Shown piece after piece: positions 41,929-49,932 of a DNA stretch of 64,000 nucleotides. Below the pieces are notes generated by a model, which saw only the letters and a list, made by a program, of their open reading frames with translations, did no database searches and was not told where the DNA came from. Numbering within the stretch: position 1 is the stretch's first letter; the number at the start of each line of letters is the position of its first letter. The stretch is from Hydrogenophilus thermoluteolus (GTDB taxonomy: Bacteria > Pseudomonadota > Gammaproteobacteria > Burkholderiales > Rhodocyclaceae). The stretch is taken from the NCBI RefSeq assembly GCF_003574215.1, contig NZ_AP018558.1:1-64000 (forward strand), given 5' to 3'. The position numbers and the translations under genes are program-made.

Positions 41929-42956
41929 CTGGGTTCAGGTTGTTCCGGCTGCGCCGCAAAGCCGGCGCTGGGTGCGACGCCCGGGTCGGGGAGATTCGCG
42001 ACTTCGCCCACCAGATAGAGCGGGCGCCGTTTCACTTCTTCGAAGACGCGTCCCAGATACTCACCCAGGACACCGAGGCTGATCAGTTGCACCCCGGAGA
42101 GAAAGAGGATCGCCACCATGATCGAGGCGTATCCCGGAACGTCGCGCCCGAAGACGAGGGTACGAACGATGAGGTAGAGCCCGTAGCTTCCCGAGAGTAG
42201 GGCAACAAACGCGCCGATGCTCGACCAGATGTGCAGCGGCAGCGTGGTGAAAGAGACGAGGCCGTCGATCGCGTACCGCCACAGTTTGCGCAGCGACCAC
42301 GCGGAACGGCCTGCGTGGCGCGCTGCAGGTCGAAACGGGAGCGTCTGGTGGGTGAAACCAACCCAGTTCGCCAACCCTTTGAGGAAACGTTTGCGCTCCG
42401 GAAGCGCGTTAAGGGCTGCGACCACCCGACGGTCGAGCAGCCGGAAATCGCCGCCGCCGGGGGTGAGCGCGACCTCGGAGATCGCTTGATAGAGGCGGTA
42501 GAAGAGTCGTGTGAGCGAGCGGCGCCACAGCGGGTCGGTCTCCCGGTCGGTGCGTACCGCGGTGACGACCTGAGCTCCTTGTTGCCACAGTGCGACCATC
42601 TGCGGGATCAATTCCGGGGGGTGTTGCAGGTCGGCGTCGAGGATCACGACCGCCTGACCGCGCGCGGCATGCAGTCCGGCGGCCATCGCCGCCTCTTTGC
42701 CGAAATTGCGTGCAAAACGGATCCCTTTGACGCGGCGATCGCGCGCGGTGAGACCGACGATTCCCTGCCAACTGGCGTCGCGACTCCCGTCGTCGACCAA
42801 AAGGATCTCCCAGCGATCCGGTTCGGGTTCCTGTGACGCTGCGTTTTCAAGTAGAGCGACAGCTGCGTCGAGCGCGGCGCTCAGGCGTTCATAGAGAAGC
42901 GGTAGGCCGTCTGCTTCGTTGTAAACAGGGACGATGGCAGAGAGAAGCGGTGTCAT
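41925..42956 (-). CDS. GT2 polyprenyl-phosphate glycosyltransferase (ArnC/GtrB-like)
   Basis: A family-2 glycosyltransferase that puts a sugar on undecaprenyl phosphate. The 343-residue product starts LLSAIVPVYNEADGLPLLYE and has ILLVDDGSRDASW, VILDADLQHPPELIPQMV (DxD region) and RLLDRRVVAALNALPERKRF. Two C-terminal membrane helices follow (SSIGAFVALLSGSYGLYLIV and GYASIMVAILFLSGVQLISL), as in ArnC and GtrB. It is the first gene of the minus-strand unit and overlaps GT39 by 4 nt. A ChbG/YdjC deacetylase is divergent 46 nt away. Confidence 0.85.
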   Translation of the reverse strand: MTPLLSAIVPVYNEADGLPLLYERLSAALDAAVALLENAASQEPEPDRWEILLVDDGSRDASWQGIVGLTARDRRVKGIRFARNFGKEAAMAAGLHAARGQAVVILDADLQHPPELIPQMVALWQQGAQVVTAVRTDRETDPLWRRSLTRLFYRLYQAISEVALTPGGGDFRLLDRRVVAALNALPERKRFLKGLANWVGFTHQTLPFRPAARHAGRSAWSLRKLWRYAIDGLVSFTTLPLHIWSSIGAFVALLSGSYGLYLIVRTLVFGRDVPGYASIMVAILFLSGVQLISLGVLGEYLGRVFEEVKRRPLYLVGEVANLPDPGVAPSAGFAAQPEQPEPR

Positions 42957-43002
42957 CTTACGGTAGACTCAGCACACGAACAAAGAGGGGTTTGCCCAGC
43001 CT

Positions 43003-43887
43003 ATGACCCAAAAAAAGGAAAAAGTTCGCAACGGGGAAACGCGCGCTTCCGGTCGTCCGATCGTGCTCTGTGCCGACGATTTCGGGCTGGCCCCAGGCGT
43101 GAACGATGCGATTATAGAACTGATTGCCCAGGGAACGATTACCGCGACGAGCGTGATGCCGGGTCAGCCCTTTTGGCCTACTGGCGCATTGGTGCTGCGT
43201 ACGGTGGCAGCGGGCCGAGCCGCGGTGGGTTGGCACGTGACCCTCACCGAACAGCAGCCGGCATTTACGCACGGACGGTTGGTCCGTTTCGGTCGGTTGC
43301 CGCCCCTCAAGGCGCTTCTTGCCCGTGCCTGGACGCGTACGCTGCCGCTTGCCGCGGTTCGGGATGAACTTACCGCGCAACTCGATGCGTTCGAGGATCG
43401 GTGGGGCGCGCCGCCCGCGTTCGTCGATGGTCATCAACACGTCCATCTGTTACCGGGGGTGCGGGAGGTGTTGCTGGAACTCTTGCTCGAGCGCTATTCC
43501 CCCACCACCTTTTGGGCACGCGACACGGTGGAACCGATCGCTGCGATCCGCGCGCGTGGGGTGGGGGTGGGGAAAGCGGCCTTTTTGTCGCGCTTGGGGC
43601 GGCGGTGGCGCACGCTTCTCGACCACCACGGCATTGCGCGCAACGACGGTTTTGCCGGTGCGCACGATTTTGCCGCGGAACCGCCATTTCGGGTCAAATT
43701 TCAGGCATTTTTGCGCCACGCGGGGCCGCGGCCGCTCCTTTTTCTCCATCCCGGGATTCCCGACGCGGCGCTTGCGCAGGTCGAGCAGCTGGTTGCAGCG
43801 CGGGCCTGGGAATATGCCTATCTCAAGAGCGACGCGGTTTGGAGCGATTTGGCGGCAGCAGGACTACGACCTGCGGCGCAGTGGTAA
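43003..43887 (+). CDS. ChbG/HpnK (YdjC-fold) sugar deacetylase
   Basis: A metal-dependent carbohydrate deacetylase. The 294-residue product has the family motifs ADDFGLAPGVNDAI (Asp pair) and VDGHQHVHLLPGVRE (His pair for the metal), plus GWHVTLTE. Homologues include NaxD and LgmC, which deacetylate undecaprenyl-phosphate N-acetylhexosamine, and HpnK of hopanoid clusters. The divergent GT2-GT39-GtrA genes favour the lipid A role; no hopanoid gene is nearby. No signal peptide is evident, so it acts in the cytoplasm. Confidence 0.82.
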   Translation: MTQKKEKVRNGETRASGRPIVLCADDFGLAPGVNDAIIELIAQGTITATSVMPGQPFWPTGALVLRTVAAGRAAVGWHVTLTEQQPAFTHGRLVRFGRLPPLKALLARAWTRTLPLAAVRDELTAQLDAFEDRWGAPPAFVDGHQHVHLLPGVREVLLELLLERYSPTTFWARDTVEPIAAIRARGVGVGKAAFLSRLGRRWRTLLDHHGIARNDGFAGAHDFAAEPPFRVKFQAFLRHAGPRPLLFLHPGIPDAALAQVEQLVAARAWEYAYLKSDAVWSDLAAAGLRPAAQW

Positions 43888-43960
43888 GCCGGGCGGTGGC
43901 GCAAGCCGACGGATACGGCGGCGATCCTGAGGAGAGCAACGGTCCAAAGGAAAGCAGCGG

Positions 43961-45106
43961 TTACCGCGTCGTCAAGCGCAGTTCGATCCGGCGGTTGCGC
44001 GCGTAGGCTTGCGGCGTGTCGCGCGGGTCGATCGGGTGGTATTCGCCGTAGCCGGTCGCGGCCAGGTGCTCGGGCGGGATACCGGCGTCGCGCAGAACCC
44101 GCACCACCGCCATCGCGCGTGCGGTGGAGAGCTCCCAGTTGGAGGGGTATTGCGGGGTGTTGATCGGGCGGCGGTCGGTGTGCCCTTCGATCTGCAACAC
44201 CCAAGGGAGCGTGCGCGGGATTTTTGGCGCGAGCGCCTTGACCACTTGCGCCACCTGTTCGATCCGTTTTCGCCCTTCGGGGGTGAGTTCCGCCGAGCCG
44301 CTGGGGAAGAGGATGTCGTCGGCCAGTAAGAAGCGCTCGCCCTCGATGCGCACGTTGGGGTTGTTCTCGAGTGCTGCTTTGAGTTGCGCGAAGAGTTCGG
44401 AACGGTAGCGCTCCAACTCACGGATCCGCACGACGAGCGCCAGATTGATCGTTTTTTCCAGTTCGGCGAGTTTGCGCTCTTTTTCCGTTGCTTTCGCTTC
44501 CGCTGCGGCAAGCGCCGAATTGAGCGCGTCGAGCTGACGGTTGAGTTCGGCTAGGAGGCGCTCGAGTTCGCTCACCCGCGCGGTACGTTGCGCGATCTCT
44601 TCCCGGGCCGATTCGAGTTGCCGGCGCGCCGCGGCAAGCGCGTCGTCCTTTTCGCGCACCGCGGCTTGAAGTTGGGTTTTTTCGGCAGCGAGCACATCGC
44701 GCTCGGTTTCTAATTGCGCGATTTTCCCTTCGAGTTCTTTGCGAATCACGGTGTTGGCGTCGATCTCCCCCTGTAGCGCGGTCATACGCCCTTCGAGCTC
44801 CAATATCCGTTGTTGCGCGGCGTCGCGTTCGCGCTCAGTGGTGGCGAGCGTCGCTTTGAGTTGCGCGACGGTGGCTTCGAGCTTCTCTCCTTTCTCTTCG
44901 GCAAGTCCCAACTTCAGCGCCAACGCTTGGAGCTGTTGCTGAAGCTTGTCGATGACATCGTCGCGCTCACCGATCGCGAACGACAGCGCGAATTGGCCGA
45001 AGGTGAAGATCAGGAGCACGAAGGTGAGCGCGATGATGAGCGAAGTGGCCGCGTCAACGAAGCCGGGCCAGAAGTCGAACGGGCGTCTGGGTCGTAAGCG
45101 GGCCAT
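43961..45106 (-). CDS. OmpA/MotB-like peptidoglycan-binding motor stator protein
   Basis: The 381-residue product has one N-terminal membrane helix (FVDAATSLIIALTFVLLIFT) preceded by a short cytoplasmic tail and including an Asp (FVDAA) at the MotB-type proton-binding position. A very long coiled coil follows (about residues 50-230, heptads of Leu/Ala/Glu). The C-terminal OmpA domain contains LPWVLQIEGHTDRRP and NWELSTARAMAVVRVL, which bind peptidoglycan. It lies 10 nt after a MotA/ExbB-like gene. The pair is MotAB/TolQR-like and non-flagellar; no other motility gene is nearby. Its job is not known. Confidence 0.8.
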   Translation of the reverse strand: MARLRPRRPFDFWPGFVDAATSLIIALTFVLLIFTFGQFALSFAIGERDDVIDKLQQQLQALALKLGLAEEKGEKLEATVAQLKATLATTERERDAAQQRILELEGRMTALQGEIDANTVIRKELEGKIAQLETERDVLAAEKTQLQAAVREKDDALAAARRQLESAREEIAQRTARVSELERLLAELNRQLDALNSALAAAEAKATEKERKLAELEKTINLALVVRIRELERYRSELFAQLKAALENNPNVRIEGERFLLADDILFPSGSAELTPEGRKRIEQVAQVVKALAPKIPRTLPWVLQIEGHTDRRPINTPQYPSNWELSTARAMAVVRVLRDAGIPPEHLAATGYGEYHPIDPRDTPQAYARNRRIELRLTTR

Positions 45107-45116
45107 CCGAATGCCC

Positions 45117-46208
45117 TCACCGCGGGGCGCGCAGGTTACTGTGCGCGCTCAACCCTTTGGCCAGGAGACGCAGTTCGTCGCGCAGTTCGTCGAGCTGCAA
45201 CCGCTGTTGCGTCGGCAGTTGCGCCAGTTGCCGCACGAGCGCCCGCAGTTCGCCGTGGAGTTCGTTGACGGCTTCGATTTCGCGCGACTCACGGGAAAGC
45301 AGCGTCACCAGCCGCCCCACTTGGGCGTTGAGTTCCACGAGTTGCGCGGCGCTGTCGCGTTCAACCCCCTGCTGTTCTTGCATCAGGCGGCGTAATTTGT
45401 CGAGGCTTTCCGCGGTTTGATCGAGGAGCGCTGCCAGATAGGCGGGCGTCGATTCCTCTTCGCTCCAACCGAAGTGTTTGAGGCGAACCCACCCGGCCAG
45501 CCACTCTTCCAGTTGGTTGGTGAAGCGGTTGGCGGCGTGGCCGGCTTGCAGGTCCAAGAGGCCCAAGAGGAGCGAGCCGGCAAGACCGAAAAGCGACGTG
45601 GAAAAGGCGGTACCCATCGCCCCGAGCGGCTCTTCGATCCGCGATTTGAGGGCCAGGAAAACCTGCAACGGGTCGCCACCCAATTCGAGCCCGGCAACGA
45701 TTTCGGCCACCGCGCGGATGGTGCCGATCAGCCCCCAGAAGGTGCCCAGAAGACCCAGAAAGACCAAAAGACCGGTCAGGTAACGGGTGAGGTCGCGTTG
45801 CTCGTCGAGGCGGATCTGTACGCCGTCGAGGATCGCGCGCGCTGCGGTTGGCGTCAGTTGCATCGAACGGTGGTCGAGCGGGGTGAGTTGCCGTGCCAAC
45901 GGCGCCAACAGTCGCGGCGGCGGAGCGCTCTCGTTGCGCGAAAAGGCCTGGAGCCAGCGGATTTCCCGGTTCAGGCGCGCAACTTGAAACATCGCGACCA
46001 GAATGCCGACCGCAAGCACCGCGACGATCACGCCATTGAAGAGGGGGTTGTAGCGAAACGCGGTTTCGAGCGGCACCCAGAACACGGCGACGAGAATCGC
46101 CGCTTGCACCAGCACGAACCCCATCCAGAAGAGCGTTCGCCCTGGGCGCGCGAAATCGAGGATCAGCGGGTCGAGCGGGGTTTCGCGCGTTTCAACCGAT
46201 TGCACCAT
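45117..46208 (-). CDS. MotA/TolQ/ExbB-like proton-channel protein
   Basis: The 363-residue product has three or more membrane segments: WMGFVLVQAAILVAVFWVPL, VAVLAVGILVAMFQ and the conserved pair GLLVFLGLLGTFWGLIGTI and MGTAFSTSLFGLAGSLLLGL, which matches the MotA/TolQ/ExbB channel helices. The C-terminal 120 residues form a coiled coil (about residues 245-350). RBS AAAGGAGG precedes the ATG. It lies 18 nt after pdxH and before the OmpA-like gene. It should form an ion-driven complex with the downstream protein. Confidence 0.85.
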   Translation of the reverse strand: MVQSVETRETPLDPLILDFARPGRTLFWMGFVLVQAAILVAVFWVPLETAFRYNPLFNGVIVAVLAVGILVAMFQVARLNREIRWLQAFSRNESAPPPRLLAPLARQLTPLDHRSMQLTPTAARAILDGVQIRLDEQRDLTRYLTGLLVFLGLLGTFWGLIGTIRAVAEIVAGLELGGDPLQVFLALKSRIEEPLGAMGTAFSTSLFGLAGSLLLGLLDLQAGHAANRFTNQLEEWLAGWVRLKHFGWSEEESTPAYLAALLDQTAESLDKLRRLMQEQQGVERDSAAQLVELNAQVGRLVTLLSRESREIEAVNELHGELRALVRQLAQLPTQQRLQLDELRDELRLLAKGLSAHSNLRAPR

Positions 46209-46226
46209 CGTGATCCTCCTTTTGTG

Positions 46227-46871
46227 TCACGGCGCCAAGCGTTGCCGCTGCCACGTCCCGTCCGGTTGCCAGCGGTAGCTGATGCGGTCGTGCAGGCGGC
46301 TGGGGCGACCTTGCCAAAACTCCCAGTAATCGGGGATCAGGCGGTATCCGCCCCAATGCGGCGGGCGGGGCGGATGCACCCCATATTGTGCCGCAAAATG
46401 GGCTGCGCGTTCGAGCAGGAAGGCGCGGCTGGGGATCGGTTCGCTTTGCGGGCTTGCCCACGCGCCGATGCGGTTCGCGAGCGGCCGTTCGGCGAAATAG
46501 GCGTCCGACTCCGCGGCACTCACCTTTTCCACTCGCCCTTCGATCCGGACCACGCGCTCCAACTCGACCCAGTGGAACTGTAGTGCGGCAAAGGGGTTTT
46601 CCGAGAGTTCGCGCCCTTTTCGGCTATGATAATTGGTGTACCAGACGAGCCCACGCGCATCCGCCGCTTTGAGGAGAACGGGGCGCGTAGCCGGGCGCCC
46701 TGAGGCGCCGACGGTGGCAAGCGTCATCGCGTTGGGTTCGGGAACGTGGCAGCGCACGGCGTCGTCGAGCCAGCGGTGGAATTGCACGAAGGGGTCTGCA
46801 GCGATCTTGTCTTCGTCGAGGCTGTCGCGGTCGTAATCGCGACGCATCTGCGCGAGTCTGTCGAAAATCAT
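46227..46871 (-). CDS. pdxH: Pyridoxamine 5'-phosphate oxidase
   Basis: FMN enzyme that makes pyridoxal 5'-phosphate (vitamin B6). The 214-residue product matches PdxH: MRRDYDRDSLDED, AMTLATVGASGRPATRPVLLK, RGLVWYTNYHSRKGREL, then ASPQSEPIPSR and the C-terminal RLHDRISYRW. The start ATG at 46871 gives the usual length (E. coli 218); ATG 46892 would overlap the divergent rhodanese start. No strong ribosome binding site is seen. It heads a unit with the motor-like pair. Confidence 0.95.
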   Translation of the reverse strand: MIFDRLAQMRRDYDRDSLDEDKIAADPFVQFHRWLDDAVRCHVPEPNAMTLATVGASGRPATRPVLLKAADARGLVWYTNYHSRKGRELSENPFAALQFHWVELERVVRIEGRVEKVSAAESDAYFAERPLANRIGAWASPQSEPIPSRAFLLERAAHFAAQYGVHPPRPPHWGGYRLIPDYWEFWQGRPSRLHDRISYRWQPDGTWQRQRLAP

Positions 46872-46890
46872 GCGATTAGAAAGGGAGACC

Positions 46891-47295
46891 ATGAAACGCG
46901 AACTGCAACATCTTACCCCCAAAGAGGCTTATGCGTTCCTGCAGGAACACCCTGAGGCGCTCTTCATCGACTGCCGCTCCGAGATCGAATATTGGTTCGT
47001 CGGTCACCCCGTGGGGGCGGTGCATGTGGCATTGGTCGAGGCGCCCCAATGGGCGCGCAACCCTCATTTCGAAGATCAGGTGCGGAAATTGGCGGGCGAT
47101 GGACTCCACCGCCCGGTGGTGGTGATCTGCCGCAGCGGCAACCGTTCCGTGACTGCGGGTGAAGCCCTTTTGGCTGCGGGCTTCACCCATGTGATCAACG
47201 TGGTGCATGGGTTCGAGGGCGACCTGGACGAGCACCACCACCGCAGCAGCGTCAATGGATGGCGTTTCGATGGGTTGCCGTGGGAGCAGGGGTGA
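46891..47295 (+). CDS. Rhodanese-like sulfurtransferase
   Basis: The 134-residue single-domain rhodanese carries the persulfide Cys in VVVICRSGNRSVTAGEAL. The N-terminal part has EALFIDCRSEIEYWFVGHPVGAVHV, the family's first motif. Likely a cytoplasmic sulfur carrier. The start at 46891 is preceded by AAGGGAG. Its start codon is only 19 nt from that of the divergent pdxH, so the two must share promoter sequence within each other's 5' ends. Confidence 0.88.
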   Translation: MKRELQHLTPKEAYAFLQEHPEALFIDCRSEIEYWFVGHPVGAVHVALVEAPQWARNPHFEDQVRKLAGDGLHRPVVVICRSGNRSVTAGEALLAAGFTHVINVVHGFEGDLDEHHHRSSVNGWRFDGLPWEQG

Positions 47296-47298
47296 AAC

Positions 47299-47490
47299 TC
47301 ACCGTCCCCGTTTTGCGGCGCTCTCTCCAGCAATCCCAAAGTGCTCTTTCGGCATCTCGATCAAAATCACGCGAATCGATTCCATTGGGGCGTCGAGTGC
47401 GCGGTGGATCGCGTCACTGACCTCTGCGATCAACCGCTCTTTTTTTTCGTTGTCTCGCCCTTCCATGATATAGATTTGTGCGATGGGCAT
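47299..47490 (-). CDS. dmpI: 4-oxalocrotonate tautomerase
   Basis: Ketonises 4-oxalocrotonate in the dehydrogenase branch of catechol meta-cleavage. The 63-residue product begins MPIAQIYIMEGRDNEKKERL, with the catalytic Pro after the initiator Met and the active-site Arg in EGRDNE. The start at 47490 is supported by GAGGA upstream. It lies beyond the terminator of the main operon, so it depends on read-through or a separate promoter that I cannot identify. Confidence 0.92.
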   Translation of the reverse strand: MPIAQIYIMEGRDNEKKERLIAEVSDAIHRALDAPMESIRVILIEMPKEHFGIAGESAAKRGR

Positions 47491-47520
47491 ACTTTTCCTC
47501 TTACATCGGGTTCGTGGTGA

Positions 47521-47555
47521 GAAAAACGGCACTATCCCGATCGGATAGTGCCGTT
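47521..47555 (-). terminator. Strong intrinsic terminator after the MetA-type gene
   Basis: A 13-bp perfect stem (AACGGCACTATCC at 47525-47537 with GGATAGTGCCGTT at 47543-47555) with a 5-nt loop is followed on the minus strand by a T run (complement of 47521-47526). It lies 16 nt after the stop of the outer-membrane gene and ends the main catabolic transcript. Confidence 0.9.
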
Positions 47556-47570
47556 CTATTAGCAATAGAA

Positions 47571-48446
47571 TCAAAAGACCTTGATGAGCGTCACTCTAAA
47601 AAGATTGCCCTTGGCATCGCTATTGCTGCTGACTTCATGGTAGCCGGCAAATTTGAGAATTACGCCATGCTCCATGAGGGGGTAATCAAACTGAACGCCG
47701 ATTGCGCTCTTCGATGGCTTGACGGGGAGAGCACCCGGGCCACTGTCTTTCGTCGTCTGTTTCTGATAATAACCAACCAAACCCAGTTGTTTCCCCCCCC
47801 CGATCTGTTTTCCAATACCCCACTCGATGGAAAGTCCATCACCCGGCGTAATCCCTGTTTGGTCTTGTTTACCGTTTTGCTCATAACGAGCCAAAGCCGA
47901 GATGGACCATGTTTTGGCGGAATCCGGGTAGACGGTACCGCCCAAAGTCCACATCGTCGACTTGTATCCTTTGCCCACTGAGGAAGGGTTAGTAGCAGAG
48001 AAGTCACCGTTGTCGAACCATAGGCCTAGAGCAAAAACCGAGTCCCAGTTGCTTCCATGCCAACCGAGGACAACGGGCCCCAGAAAGACGTCGCCCAAAC
48101 CTCGTGACGAACCGCTGTAGCCGATACCATTGAAGGTGAATGAAGTGGATTGGAGCGGCACGATGGCTTCCAAGCCGTAGTCGGCACCCAGGAATTTCTG
48201 GTTGGTGATCCAGACAAAACGATTGGCCAATGCCGTCACGGTGCCATCGTTTTGCCCTGGTGCGCCATCAATTTTGTCGATGTTGTAATTCACCAAATAC
48301 CCTAGGTAGTACTTCCCAGGGGGGGGAACCGAGGCAGCTTGGATCCCTTCCACCCCAGGTACATAGTGCCCGCCTGCATGAGCAATGCCGCTCATTGCCA
48401 TCGTCATGCATGAAACTGCGAATGCGAGTTTGCTTGCCTTTCTCAT
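47571..48446 (-). CDS. Outer-membrane protein of the phenol-degradation MetA family
   Basis: The 291-residue product has a signal peptide (MRKASKLAFAVSCMTMAMSG, cleaved after IAHA) and a beta-barrel-like mature part rich in alternating hydrophobic residues and aromatic girdle residues, ending in F (VTLIKVF). It resembles the Phenol_MetA_deg family often found in meta-pathway operons and thought to help aromatic uptake across the outer membrane. The start at 48446 has AGGAGGT upstream. Substrate is not proven. It is the last gene before the terminator. Confidence 0.82.
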   Translation of the reverse strand: MRKASKLAFAVSCMTMAMSGIAHAGGHYVPGVEGIQAASVPPPGKYYLGYLVNYNIDKIDGAPGQNDGTVTALANRFVWITNQKFLGADYGLEAIVPLQSTSFTFNGIGYSGSSRGLGDVFLGPVVLGWHGSNWDSVFALGLWFDNGDFSATNPSSVGKGYKSTMWTLGGTVYPDSAKTWSISALARYEQNGKQDQTGITPGDGLSIEWGIGKQIGGGKQLGLVGYYQKQTTKDSGPGALPVKPSKSAIGVQFDYPLMEHGVILKFAGYHEVSSNSDAKGNLFRVTLIKVF

Positions 48447-48474
48447 GAGAACTACCTCCTTTGGTTGAAAAGAA

Positions 48475-49260
48475 TCAAACAAAATGCAGGGAAACGGATC
48501 CCATTTCCTGTACGTGTAACGTGACATGATCCCCTTTGATTACGGTCACTGCTTCGGTGATGCCTCCGGAAAGGATCAGGCTACCGGCGGGCAGTTTTTC
48601 CCCACGCTGACCCAAGTGGTTGGCCAGTGCAGCGACGGCAGCGGCGGGGTGACCGAGGACCGCCGCGCCAGCACCGAATGCCACGGGCGTTCCGTTCTTT
48701 TCCAGTACGATCCCGAGCGTGCGCAGGTCAACACCACGGACCGATAGGGGTTTTCCGCCAACGACAAAGCGGGCAGCCGAAGTGTTGTCGGCAATCACGC
48801 TTTTGAGATCGAACTTGAAGTCGCGATAGCGACTATCGATCACTTCGATGCCCGGTAGCACGAAATCGGTTGCGGCCAAAACTGTTCCGATGTGGCATCC
48901 TGGTCCTTGCAGATCTGCTTTGAGAACGAACACGATTTCGGGCTCTACCTTCGGGTGGATTAGCTCATTCGTTTTGCACGTGCCACTAGCGGGCACGGAG
49001 AAGGTGTCGAGCAGGTAACCAAATACGGGAGTTTCTACGCCCATTTGCCGCATTTTGGCGTATGAGGTCAGTCCCGCTTTGTAGCCAATCAGCCGCGCAC
49101 CGCGCGCCAGTTGGCGCGCACGCAAACGCTCCTGAATACGGTAGGCATCGTCCCAATCAAGTTCGGGACAGTCATCCGTAATTTTCGGCGTATCGCGTGC
49201 TTCTTGCGCACACGTATCCAAGTGCTGCGCGAAACGTTCGATAATCTCTTCGCTTACCAT
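48475..49260 (-). CDS. dmpH: 4-oxalocrotonate decarboxylase
   Basis: Mg-dependent enzyme converting 2-oxohex-3-enedioate to 2-hydroxypenta-2,4-dienoate. The 261-residue product has GYKAGLTSYAKMRQMGV, IHPKVEPEIVFVLKADLQGP and VLPGIEVIDSRYRDFKFDL, with FKFDLKSVIADNTSAARF, which match DmpH rather than the related hydratase DmpE (also present in this operon at 52637). DmpH normally works in a complex with DmpE. It lies 27 nt after the GST gene. Confidence 0.9.
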   Translation of the reverse strand: MVSEEIIERFAQHLDTCAQEARDTPKITDDCPELDWDDAYRIQERLRARQLARGARLIGYKAGLTSYAKMRQMGVETPVFGYLLDTFSVPASGTCKTNELIHPKVEPEIVFVLKADLQGPGCHIGTVLAATDFVLPGIEVIDSRYRDFKFDLKSVIADNTSAARFVVGGKPLSVRGVDLRTLGIVLEKNGTPVAFGAGAAVLGHPAAAVAALANHLGQRGEKLPAGSLILSGGITEAVTVIKGDHVTLHVQEMGSVSLHFV

Positions 49261-49287
49261 AATGGATTCCTTTGATGTCTCTGCGGT

Positions 49288-49911
49288 TCACGATTTGACG
49301 AGCCCTTCGGTCCGCAACGCGGCTTGGACTGCAGGGCGGCTTCCTACGCGCGTTAGAAATTGGGTGAGGGTCGGCCACTGCGTGAGATCGATCGCGACAT
49401 ACTGTGCCCAACTCAACGTCACAAAGAGGTAGATATCCGCAACCGAGAAGCGTTCGCCCAAAAGGTAGGGGCGGTTCGCTAGCTCATGGGCCACATATTC
49501 CAACCGCGTCGTAAGGAGATCGCGGGCAAAATTTTTGTGGTCTTGTGATGTGTTCGGTTTGAACAGAGGACTGTAGCTTTTATGGATTTCGGTCGAGATG
49601 AAATTGAGCCACTGTTGTAACAGGTAGCGTTCCCAGGTGCCGTTCGCGGGAGCCAAACCTTTTTCCGGGGCCTGGTCGGCGATGTATTGCACGATGGCTG
49701 GCCCCTCGGTCAAAGTCCGGCCATCGGCGAACTGCAGGCAGGGAACATAACCGGTGGGGTTCACCTTACGGAAATCCTCGCCGGTTTCTGTCTGTTTTTT
49801 GGCCAGATCGACGCGGACCAAAACAAACGGCAATTCCGCTTCGCGTAACGCGATGTGCGGTGAAAGCGAACAGGCGCCTGGTGAATAATAGAGGGTGAGC
49901 ATGTCGTTCAT
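49288..49911 (-). CDS. Glutathione S-transferase, BphK-like
   Basis: The 207-residue product is a beta-class-type GST: LTLYYSPGACSLSPHIAL with the probable catalytic Cys14, VNPTGYVPCLQFADG with the cis-Pro, LTEGPAIVQYIADQ and a helical C-terminal domain ending ERFSVADIYLFVTLSWA. BphK-type GSTs sit in several aromatic-degradation operons and can dehalogenate ring-cleavage products or protect against quinones. RBS GGAGG precedes the start by 5 nt. It lies between dmpG and dmpH. Confidence 0.88.
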   Translation of the reverse strand: MNDMLTLYYSPGACSLSPHIALREAELPFVLVRVDLAKKQTETGEDFRKVNPTGYVPCLQFADGRTLTEGPAIVQYIADQAPEKGLAPANGTWERYLLQQWLNFISTEIHKSYSPLFKPNTSQDHKNFARDLLTTRLEYVAHELANRPYLLGERFSVADIYLFVTLSWAQYVAIDLTQWPTLTQFLTRVGSRPAVQAALRTEGLVKS

Positions 49912-49932
49912 TTGAGCCTCCTGGTTTTTGGA

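Noticed and set aside
43003..43887. Hopanoid-associated HpnK
   Set aside because: No other hopanoid gene is visible, while three glycan-lipid genes lie divergently beside it, so the lipid A role fits better.
43961..46208. Zorya-type anti-phage motor (ZorA/ZorB)
   Set aside because: The MotA-like and OmpA-like pair has the right general parts, but no ZorC, ZorD or ZorE gene is near; the neighbours are pdxH and a deacetylase.
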